Shown here in pieces: positions 1 to 11,300 of a DNA stretch of 64,000 bases. The notes under the pieces are model-generated. The model did not search any database. It had not been told where the DNA came from and saw only the letters and a program-made list of their open reading frames with translations. The position numbers and the translations under genes were made by a program. Position 1 is the first letter of the stretch, and each line of letters opens with the position of its first letter. This DNA comes from Nephromyces sp. MM_2019 (Eukaryota; Apicomplexa; Aconoidasida; Nephromycida): the NCBI GenBank assembly GCA_015657535.1, contig JADHZB010001209.1:26944-90943 (forward strand), written 5' to 3'.

Positions 1-2068
1 ACATCAATCAGAGCGATGATTACCTTGTTGATTGAGGGAAGAGCAGCCTTGGCTACATCTAATGTGGGCTATAAGCGTCTTATTCTGTATGGCCAATCAG
101 TTGCAATGTGCAAAATTTTGATTTACGGTATTGGCGTTACAGTTGGGGAGGGTCTTTGGATTATTGGAGACAGGTGAGGGATGCTTTTTTAGACTAATTC
201 TCGTGGCATTGAAAAGGTGGTGTGTGTGCGCTTTTTTGCTAGTATTGGTGATACCTTTTATTAAATCAAGCATTTAATAGTGCTTGATTAAACGGAAAAT
301 TGCTATATTTTGCATTGATTATATGGCAAAGCTTGATAAGTGCATTGCTTTAGATGTTGCTAAGATGTAAAATCTGCGTGATTTACCCTCATTGACAGGA
401 TCATTGGGGTGTAATACGTAATTCATCTTTTATATTTTCTTTGCCGTTTTTTGATGTTTTCCCTGAAGAGATTGGGAGATGCGCTTTTTTTGACACTAAT
501 GAAGTTTGCTGTATGTGTGTATTTTCTTTATCAGCATTATCAATTGCGGATTAACTTTCATAATCCTACACACAAAAGCGACGAAGAAACTCTCTAAGGA
601 ACGACCTACTACTAGGCTTTTTGGAGCAGAAATTACCTTGTCTATCTTGTTTCAGCTATTAGTGGGTGCATTAGAGTATGGATTGTGTTATTATCTCTTC
701 TACACAGAGCCAGAATTTCAATGCAAGTTCTTTGATGCGAACCTGGCTGATCTCGGTAGGTATTCTCTTGAATTTTTTGGGGTGCATGTCTTCCTCATTT
801 GCTTTTCAAGCTGTGTGCAATGGGATTTTGTGTGATGCAGAGTATATTGTATTCCTATTATCAGAATTAGCTCCATGAGATGTAGCCATTGTAGTGATAA
901 AGCTGTTATATTGATGAGCTGCTAATTCGTTCAATAGAAATCCAACCTGCATCGCCTACAAATTCAATCTTTATTTTTGCAATTTTCACCTCTTCAGCTC
1001 GATGGTGGACGATGTCTGACAATTTCGAGGGTTTGGCAATTGGATTCGTATTGATCAGGCAGTTAATTTGCTCTGGATGGGTCTTAAACTTTGGGTAACT
1101 CCCGATACGTTTTTTGTTTGTGCGGAATTTAAGAATGTATATTACTATTGAATGTATTTTATTACAATATATACGTATATATCTCAGTTTCCTGTTTCAT
1201 CTCGTTACGCAGGTTTTCTTATTGCTTCATGTCTAATTTCAATCAAATTCTCTTTTTTTTTAGGTATAAATTCAGAGAGCCTTGGTTTAAAAACTCGGTG
1301 CTGCATTTATTTATAGTGGCGCTGCTCGTTTACTTAGCACTGATACTATTCTGGGAAGGAAGTTTCATAGCTTGTATCAACAGGATGAATTGCGGTGATG
1401 CATCGCTGCTTGTGTGGTGGAATGAGGAATTAGGGAGATCTGTTGAGACTGGCCATGGAGTGGCTCCACCAGGTTGCCCATGCGACACTCAGATAGTTTA
1501 CAGCCCGACGTGCGAGGCTGAGTACTTGAATTGCAGTGCTTCGAGTTACAATCAGGTGAGTTTTATAACGTGCTATCGCTAATATAACTAAATACAATCA
1601 CTGCCATACTTTTTCCCATAACTTTCACCGATCGCTTCTTCCTCTGCACTCCCGGGTGTAGTTTTACTTTTTTTGAACTTGAATCTAGCAGACCGCCAAG
1701 AACCGAATCACTACTGTGAATATCATTACTTCGTGATACTCTACTAGGTATACATTTCTCTGCTATTGCTCGGTTTTTCTTCTCCTTTGGTTTATATCGC
1801 AATCATTTAAATGTAATTTAAACGTTGCTATCAGGTTTTCCATCATAACATTATCCCCTCGGGATTTAAATGGCGCTTACTCGGGTTGCTAGTCGGCGCA
1901 TTTGCCCTTTCCATAATCGTAGAGAAGGTAGTAATGCTGGGTCCAGTTAGATCTTATCTCAAGAAAAGAAAGAATGCAAAAAAAGTACACCATGTGTTGC
2001 TGGGTCATCCGAACACTAGCGTTTTAGCTAATATGGAATTAAAGCTCCACAACGCGCGAAACTTGTAG
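1..2068 (+). CDS. P5B-type (ATP13A-like) P-type ATPase, C-terminal part (5' truncated by window edge)
   Basis: Polytopic membrane cation or polyamine pump of the P5B family; only the last 338 residues are visible. Model: <1-173, 535-755, 998-1094, 1264-1555, 1835-2068, with GT-AG introns and consistent phase to a TAA/TAG-type stop at the end. The first exon reads through the conserved EGRAALATS segment that follows the hinge domain in P5B pumps. The second contains the family signature KKLSKERPTTRLFG, and the third an RWWTMSDNFEG luminal segment. Exon 4 holds a membrane helix followed by a luminal loop with six cysteines (C-x5-C-x27-C-x-C-x9-C-x6-C) and a VWW motif. The last exon has FHHN, the final helix and a basic tail about 20 residues longer than in the - strand paralogue. 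It is tail-to-tail with that paralogue at 5967-20665, sharing exon sizes (221, 97) and phases. The substrate cannot be told from this fragment. Confidence 0.93.
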
Positions 2069-3708
2069 CTCCTGTGTATTTTCTTGACCACAAGGTCATA
2101 CGTTTGCATGCGCCAAGTCTGGTTCATACCTAGGCTTCACTTGCCGTTAAGGCTTTTCGTTTTCAACTAGTGATTGTGCTTATTAATAGGGTGTATTGTA
2201 CTTGCGTTGCATGCCTGTATATTTTGTATACTAGCTGTATACAGCAGGTAGCTTTGATGCACCTGCTACATACCTAATTTCAATTTTTTCTTGAATGGCT
2301 AATTTTTTTGTATCACGAGGAATGGCTTGCCCAAGGCTTTCCTTGTAGAATGATAAATCTGGAAGTACTAAGTCATTAGGCTACCTATGCTGCCTTCTTT
2401 AAAAACGCGTATATAAATTACGACACAGCAGCGCGTTGCTACTGAACTATGCATGTACTCTGGTAATTTGAAATACCAACTAGGTGTGGCGTAGTGGATG
2501 CAGTGAATTTTATTTCAATGTGACGAGTGTGGTACTGCAACTTCGGTAGCACACACGCGGGATGTGCTACTGTAATAGTTAGCGACAGACGGCCCATATT
2601 ATACTGACTCGAAGGCTTTGGATGTCTCGTAATGCGTTATATTATGTTAATTTGAATTAACGTTGATATTATGACGTTTTCTTACTTTAACTGACTAAAG
2701 ATATTTACAAGTTATTACGGATGGTGGTTTCGGGGGGAGAGGGGGGCTTCGGGGGGAAGTCACTTGTCTCAATTTTCACGTCATGTCGGTGTGGGTGGGG
2801 ATGATATACCGCAGTGCGATTCTGTCGCTTATAACAAAACGTAGAGGCGTGGGTGGAGTGTGCTTAGTTCGGTTCGTGGTGAAGGTGGTGAAATCGTGTG
2901 TGTTCGCGCTTTGGCTGGCTGGTGATTGTGAAGAAAGTGTGTTTGTTGGTGTTGTGTTCGTCGGAAAAACTGTGTTCACCGAACTACTGATCGGAGATTG
3001 TGGAGAAATTGTGTCCCGTTTCAGTAATTGTGGTGAAAGCCTGTATTCTCGCTACAGCTGATCGGAGATCACGTTAAAATCGTGTGCTCTCCCTGTTTCC
3101 TTATTGGTGGCCGGGTTAGACTGGCGGCGATGGCAGCGTTAATACAATGTAAAACACGCTAGAGGCTGGCTCAGCCGTGAAATTCAAAATAGAGGTGATC
3201 GTTGCTCGGCTTTCCATTCCTCGAGGAGTGTTGAGAGTATTGTGTAATCAGCAAGAGCCTCTGTGCACGCGCTAATGGCATGATGTTTGAGTTTATTATG
3301 CGCAATGGTGCTGCTGCGAGCTCGCTGGGATATCCTTCAACGCATTAACGGTCGTCCCCGAAACTTCAAACTATGACAATAGGGTTAATGGCCAACAGTT
3401 GCGGCCGGCTGGTAGACTCTCTGAGCCCAATTTTCGTAGTTTCGCACACTGGCTGGTCTGCAGACGTACCTTAGCAGTATCTACTGCAGAAAATCGAGGC
3501 AGCTTGTGAGAAAACAGTTGTGTACTACTCGCTGCTTTGGTGTCCTCGTTTATGCGCGGTACCGACAGGTTTGCGACTTAAATACTGCTAAAGGCTACGC
3601 AGCTTCCTGGCAGACTACCGTGGCCGTGTTACTACTCAATAGGTCCAAGCACTTGACTACGGGAAGTGCAAGGCCAGCCAGCAAGGGTGTGTTTCAACAA
3701 CGAAACTG

Positions 3709-3880
3709 CGATACAGGATGCATTTACCCACACAACACCCGCTTATATTAATCTAAAGAGGTGACCTTATTGAGCACTACATCATTGAGCTCTGAAGAAA
3801 AAAAACGATACGGGACGCGTTTACCCGCACATCACCCGCTTATATTCATCTAAACAGGTAACCTTGTTTCAAACTACATT
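3709..3880. repeat. Degenerate ~75-bp direct repeat, two copies, 97-bp period
   Basis: Copy 1 (3709-3783) and copy 2 (3806-3880) share the blocks CGATAC, TTACCC, CACCCGCTTATATT and ATCTAAA, each followed by AGGT and a shared ACTACAT. By eye they agree at roughly four of five positions. There are no terminal inverted repeats or coding capacity. Confidence 0.7.
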
Positions 3881-5352
3881 GCAGGGCTTTCGTTACTCGC
3901 TTTTCGTAGCACAGCGATTCTACACTGCCTTTGGCTACAGGTACCGCAAAAGCATCATACCACTACCTTAACAGAATCCCCACGAAGAATTGGAGCTGCG
4001 CGAGTTACCCGTAGCACAGCTGCACTATTAGCCGCGAACTCACGGTGCCAACTGCCAATCAACTCATAATAGCTGTATCTCCCTGACAATCATTCTATGC
4101 ATCCCCAGATTTTAGGAGGAAGCAAGTACCTTCCCGTTCGTTGATTTCAAAACATACATCAAAAAGGAAAATCAAATCAATCGATCTTGTGTATACATTA
4201 AAGCCTCTCGGCAAAGTACTCTACTCACCAGAAAAACTCAGTTTTGTTTTTTTATAACCGTGGACCACGGTTACACGCGAAGGAGTAATTACGCGTATCG
4301 CTAGAATAGCGAATTTAAGATATCCATAGCTACGGAATGCTATAATTTGCACATACCTCGACCCTAATATCGGCCGCGATAATGACAATAATGCTGATTA
4401 TGTGTAACTTCAGGAGAATAGAGTTGGATTAACGCAACCACAACAGTTATTCCAAAGGGGGGGAAAAGATCTCAAACTATCACGTCCAGCGAGGATATAC
4501 CGCCCCGACTAACACAACTATAGCCGTTACTCCAAAAGGAGGATACAATTTCCACAATGCAAAGACATTAAATAAGAGCACCCCGCCCCCGATACAAACA
4601 ACAGGAATTACATGCAGCAAATTTCATCTGAACGACAGCAAGTTCCCATCGAATAGCCACCACCCCCCCACGGTAAAATCATAAACTTTTTTACGTACGA
4701 GCATCAGCCAAAATCCACTCTGAACAAGTCTGAAGATAACGCATATTCAGTCAGCACACAGACCGGTATGCTAGCAGCGATAGCTCACACAACACGGATA
4801 TTGAGAAACACCTGCTCCACTTCACAGGCGAGCTAAACTCCACGGTGATGCAATAGGCAGGAACAATAACACCAAAGCCGTTACAAGGATATTATAAATT
4901 CATGCAACACACTCAGATTCCAGAATACAAGATAACTTTCAAATACACTTATAATCACGAATTAATAAAAGCAAGTAGCATAGTAAGAATGATTTCAAAT
5001 AAAAAATACACTTCCGTAAACATTATCCAAGCCTTACAATTACTCAGATCTAGGAATAAATTTGGTACAATGAAAAGCCATAACCACAACCTGCATGAAA
5101 TCGTCTAATAATCTGAAGGTCAATTCTATTTGGGGACAAAAATAATTTCGCTATGCAGTATTAAAGACGTGCAAAGGACATCTGGTAGTGAGATACAACT
5201 TAAGTCGATAAAGCATTTATCTACGTGCAATTGAGTGAGCAGAGTTAATATTAGTCTACAGATTATTTGGATTAGCCGGTATTAAGTATCTGCAATAATA
5301 AACTCTCAAGAACCTTCACCGATTGTTCTACGAACACAAACTCGCAAGTGAT

Positions 5353-5440
5353 TTTCATTTAATAAAGTGATATTCTATTGTGATTTAACGGCATCAAGTT
5401 ACTTCATTTAATAAAGAGATATTCCATTAGGACTTAACGG
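5353..5440. repeat. 39-bp tandem direct repeat, two copies
   Basis: Units 5353-5391 and 5402-5440 share TTCATTTAATAAAG and GATATTC, and both end in TTAACGG. They are separated by about 10 bp. The repeat lies about 530 bp beyond the stop codon of the - strand ATPase gene, in spacer DNA. Confidence 0.75.
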
Positions 5441-5966
5441 TGTGTAAAACGTGAGTGCACTAGAAAATTATACCACAAAAAATAAGGGTGTAAATACGAT
5501 AAATCACACACGGGAGGATACCAATCGTTGCAATAAATCACACACACACACACCACACACGTCAAAAAACTAAGAAAATCAACTTTATTGAACAGACGAC
5601 TAACAGTTTGTCGCCATTAATTGTTGCTATCTCAAAGACAAAACAAAATCCATGTTAGCAGAGGTACATTGCAACAGATTATTTATACAGACACTGTTCA
5701 CCAATATAGCTCGCAGCGATAAGAATATTACACCCGTGTGCACAAAATGTAGGAAATGAATTGAAATTTCCTTACTCTAACAAAAAAACTATCTTGGGAA
5801 GCATCAGAATAGGTAGTATAAATATGCCTGACATAAAAAAAACAGTAAGCTCAAAACAAAGCGTACAACTCGAATCTCCCTAGCCAAGATATGACTAGCT
5901 CCCGACAAAAATATTCTAAATAACGTGATTGTCCTACTTTGAATAACTTCTTAAAGATTGATATCT

Positions 5967-8310
5967 CTATACTATATATGAAGGCCCAGAGGAGGTCTTG
6001 GGACTTTTCTTCCGTAAATATTGGCGGAAAGCTCCGACAACGCCAAATCCTTCCACAAGCATAGCGAATATAAGGTAGCCAAACAGGAAGGCAATTAGCT
6101 TGAATCTGAACTCCACCGGGTATATGTTGTGATGGAATCTCTGCAAAGAAATGATCACGTAGGTTTTCATCAGTAGTTATAAACAATGGGAAGAGCATGG
6201 GATAAGCTTTTAGTATTTCAAGAAGGTTCATCATTTCATCCTATATAGCAGCAATAAAAATCTATCACATATATAGCCAGTGCATCATCTTCATCCAACC
6301 AAGGCGTACACACGCGCACAGAAAATCAATTTTTCATCCCACTCTCCCATACAACCGCCAAATAGCTCCTCACCTGGTTATACTGAGCTGCGTCACATGA
6401 AGTGTACTCATTCTCACAGGTTGGGCTATAGGCAATTTGAGTATCGCATGCGCACCCCTCCGGGGCAATCCCACCACCAGTGCCAATCGACTCCCCATTA
6501 TCCCTCCACCAGACGAGTAATGAATGATCTCCACAGTTAAATCTTGCTAGACAGTTCAGCCAGGTTCCATCCAAGAATAAGAAAAGTATTAGAACAATGA
6601 TGAAGACTAAAGTCACTATTAGCAGCGACCAGTTCTTGTACCAAACCCTTCGGTAATCATGGCTGTGAACATTATAGAGAAAAAGGATGATTTTGCATTC
6701 TGATTGCCGTATACAATAGAGCTTAAGCATATATAGCTAAAAGGACCAATTGATGTGCCTAGCAGTTAGGCTTAGACAGAAGCGAAAAAACCTGCAAAAG
6801 AATAGAAAATAGCGGTAACCCTCCGCCTTTCAAGAATCTCACTCAAGCAAATTTAAACACACAACAAACTCCAAGAATAATCGCAGAAAACCGGGAAACT
6901 TGCATGCATTAAGAATCTTACCCAAAGTTAAGTATCAAACCCATAGTTGCAAGTTGGAATAAAGCCACAAAACCGAATAAACCAGCTTCGTAATTATCTC
7001 CCATAGTCCACCAAAAAGCTGAAGGAAGAAGAAATAGAAATTCCGTATTTTACGAATGTCCTTCACAAAAAGATTCAAGAAGTTTTTATACACCTACTTA
7101 CCATGATTAGCAAGGTTAGGATCAAACTCCTTACAGTGAAACCAATCTTCACTCTTCATTATTACCAAGGAAAGATACATGACAGCATGTATAAGAATGG
7201 TATGAATGAAGATTGATGTAAAAATTTCATAGCCCATCAACTTCGATGTTGGACGGTTAGGACTAAGTTTCTTCGCTGGACTGGTTCTAAGCAGGATGAA
7301 GGCCAAGCCGCAATTGATGAAGCTGAAAAAAGTGGAGATATTTCAGATTATGCAAAGAGAGAGTATTCAATAGCGAGATATAAGAGAAATGCACACACAT
7401 ATTTAATAGAAAGGCACACGCACGTATAAGAGATACACACACACACATATAAGAGAAATGCACACTGCACACGGACTTTATCTGAATCAACTCAAGTTAA
7501 ACCTCCCAATCCACACTTGAAAGCAAATACAAGCACCAATCATAAGAAAAAAAATTCTTCAAATAACCTCATAATACACTACACTTCTCAAATAGCACAT
7601 CTCAGACATATAATCACCGCCTCTCCCTAAACAATAAAAGCTAACCTATCCATCAGCAGCCAAAAGATTTCGCTGCTATTCACAAACAAGAAATACGATA
7701 CAATCTTTAAGGCCAGAATAGTTTGACCATATAATATAAGACGCTTATATCCTATGTTAGAAGTTGCTAGAGCAGCTCTACCCTCAATTAACAGAGTAAT
7801 CATGGATTTGATAGACACCGACGGAGTGTTGAAAGGAGCAACAATTGTTGCTTGTCGGTTGCTATTCCCAAGTGCTAAACCACAATGACTCATCCGTAAA
7901 GCAGCACAATCATTCGCTCCGTCTCCACACATTGCCGTCACACCAAGCTCCATATAATATCTACAAAAACAATGGGAGAAATATAGAGGATGTGAAGCTT
8001 TTTAGTATGGAGGGAAATGAAGAAAATAAGAAATAATGAAACTCAGCTGCTTGCACAAAACAGGTTCTTTTCCTAATACATATGTTAAGCCCAACATCAC
8101 GGAAAAGTAGAATTGAAGAGGTAAAGAGTGGAATTTACGATATAAAGTAACGTAGATGAGAAGTGCCATGTAATATAGAATATATTAGAGCATAAGAAGA
8201 ATCCCGAAATCTTTAAGGAATAGCACAAAATAAAAAAAGCTTCAAACACTTTCAAGAAAAACTTACAGGGGTAATAGCAACACCAGTAGAGCAAGAAACT
8301 AGAGATAATA

Positions 8311-8342
<32 letters not shown>

Positions 8343-11300
8343 CAGCATCCCTCAACATCATCTTCCAGCAAACTTCAAGGAACAATCGTACAGGCTATCA
8401 TGCATCTTCTCAAAAAAAAACGCATACACTTCACACTCACTTCACAATTTGAACTTTCTGATCAGGCTTCATCCTTCCAAACAATCTCGTATAAGGGATA
8501 ATCGACCGAATAGCCAACTCTCCTTTATCCACCTGCTCAATATTAATAGGAAGCAGTTTATCAGGTGACATCTTCAGGTACTCTAATACCTGCCCTGTAA
8601 TCCCAAGCTCCGCGTGATTTGACTGCAAAAAGGAAAAAACCATACACCATTTTCCCCTCGAACTATCTTCATCATACACACACAATAGGAACAAACGCAA
8701 TAAAATCGCATTCGTACCCAGAAAAACCATCCTTACCACATACCCGCAACTGCAATCCCCTTAGAAAAACCATCACTCACCTTCAACTCATCAATAAGTT
8801 CTTCCAACTTATCAATGACTTCTCCTGAATCGTAATCCTCCCATCTCACAGTTGTTCCAACAATATTTCCTACTATAAGCCTCTTTGATATTGACAGATC
8901 ACAATCTCTAGCTACTTTACATGCAGTTACTAAAGAATCCCCTGTAATCATCACTGGACGTACACCTCCTTCCCTCAATTCACGAATGCATTCAGTAGTG
9001 TCGTGCTTCAGATCATTAGAAAACACTAGCAAACCCTTCATTTCTAATCCACTCTCAATATCTTTCCTTGTAAAGCTATTCACCTCTTCATTATGAATAG
9101 CCAATCGCTTGCTAGCCATAGCTAACACATAATAACCTTCCGAGGCTAACTGTTTACACATACCATGAAACCCTGAAGGCACACTATCGGGCACACACAC
9201 ATTCTCAATACCCTCAGAGGATCCTTTAGAAAAAACGTAAACTTCGCTGTTGCGAAGATTCTTCACAATTACAGACATTGTCATGGTGGAGCGTTCGAAT
9301 TCAAATCTGAGAAGCAGAGGGAAGCGCAGAGGGAGATATACATACATATATATGCATTAGAGGGAACGCACATGAATTTGAGGTGGGAACATTGAAAATG
9401 TGCAAGTATATTACAAGAAAGTAAATTGAAGCGGAATTGGAGCTACACACACAATTCAGTTGAAGAATCCAACTTTTCGTGTATATTGAATCATCAAAAA
9501 AAGTAACAAAGTACATTAGAAGAGGAAGAAAAACAGCATTAAAGCAAGAGTGGGTGGTAGCTACTTTATGCACCAAAGGTATACCTAAGATGACTCCCTG
9601 GAACACGCGCAGGATAACAACACCCTCATTGAGACACACCATTCACACCAGCTACACACTACACAACTGACAAATTGCTTGAATTAGCTCCCCAAAAATT
9701 TCTCAAACGATTTCATCACAAATTCCCCACAATACATAAAAAACTACTCAATATCTCACATCTACGTCTTCACAATAAACGCTGATTACCTTCTCAGAAC
9801 CTTCAAATTATCTCCTGTTATGGGCTCAGTGATCACTGGTTGAGCACCCATATCTTTTAGGTTGAATTTAGAAGCTCCAAACATACTTGTATCTATCTCA
9901 TTACCAACAAATCTATAAGTATTCGCGATATCACTATCAGATTCTATTGGTACAACATCTAACTCATGACAGCAACCCATAATTTGACGTGATGTACGGC
10001 CAGCATCATCGAGCTTATGCACACACTTCAGAGTACTGGAACCTGGAGTAATCTCATAGAGATTGTGATACTCTATACCAGCAGTAGTCAACGTGCCAGT
10101 CTTGTCAAAACAGCATACCTTCACTTTGGCTGCTACAAACGTTCTGGAAAGGAAGGCAGCGAGAAAAGAATAGGTTTGGAATGATGTGCGTATGTGTTGA
10201 GATTTGAAATGTTTGGAGCATATAGAGTAAGAGAGTAGGAAGATATGAAGTTTTTGAGCAAGTTTTCAAAGGTGCAAGTGACTACACGATTTCAAACCTC
10301 TTCACATGATTTCACAACTGTAAACTACCCTACAACAAAACCACACATCAAACTCTAGATGCTCCAACCACTTAAACCTGCATAATGCAAAAACTCCTTC
10401 AATTTCGAGCAAAAAAAACAATACTAAAAGGGCTGAAAACGTCATCTCCACCAGTTTGAATGCACATAGGCTTATAAACAACGTAAATACACACAAACAC
10501 ATGCTCGTGAATAAATCTTCATAATATACAGATTTAAACTTTAAACTGCAAAAACTCGTGCAAAAAATTCTTCATAGATTTTCGGCTAGTAGTCTCCCTC
10601 ATCGATTCAACAGAAAATCTACCATGAAGATACTATTTCCCACATCTACTCACACACCAAATCCTCAATCAAACCCGATCCCACTCACCCACCTCACCTA
10701 CCCACGCCCCACATAGATAAGCACACACATCCCAACTCACCTATACAAATTCACACAGTAGATCTCCTTGCTTCTCAGTCTCGTAGCAGCCCTTGCCTGC
10801 CCAGCCAAGAATACAGCTGGTATCAGAGGACTCAATATATTCCCAATAGTAAACAAAGCATAAATAATTGAAGTGTACAAAAATCCCATGATATAGAGGA
10901 TGAAAAAGAACATGATGAATGATACAATCAAAAGCAGTGCAAACACCAGCTTGATATGGTCGTCATATTTGAAGATGAGAGGAGGAGGAAACAGAATAGT
11001 CCTCAATAAGGAGCCTTGTTGAGTCCTTGCTCCTGTTGCACACACCATAGCCACTGCTTTCTCATGCTCAGATACATGAGAAACTGATTCTATTACAGTT
11101 CCCGACATCAGCATATATCTTGCGTTGGAGATACTGGTAATATTACAGGGCTCCTCAGAATTGGGAACACTAACCTTCGGCACTGGAGTCGGCTCTCCAG
11201 TCAACGAAGATTCATTAACTACACATCTTCCTCGAAGAAATAGACAGTCAGCATACAATTGTGCTCCAGTCTCTAGTTGCACGATATCATAGGGAACAAG

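Larger units (their letters stand above)
2069..5966. other. Spacer between the two convergent ATPase genes
   Basis: No gene is recognised here. The stretch at about 2.7-4.8 kb is visibly richer in G and C than the flanking introns. Open frames at 2783-3061 (+) and 3506-3751 (+) lack recognisable motifs, and I do not accept them as genes. Two local direct repeats are present (3709-3880 and 5353-5440). The spacer must hold the 3' UTRs and terminators of both ATPase genes. Confidence 0.6.

Noticed and set aside
2783..3061. 92-codon + strand frame in the ATPase spacer
   Set aside because: Val/Gly-rich product from GT-rich DNA, no motif, an overlapping frame on the other strand, no splice context.
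10818..11200. Loss of ATPase activity because TGES reads TGEP
   Set aside because: The catalytic Glu is intact and TGEP occurs in other working P-type ATPases, so this change alone is not evidence of inactivity.
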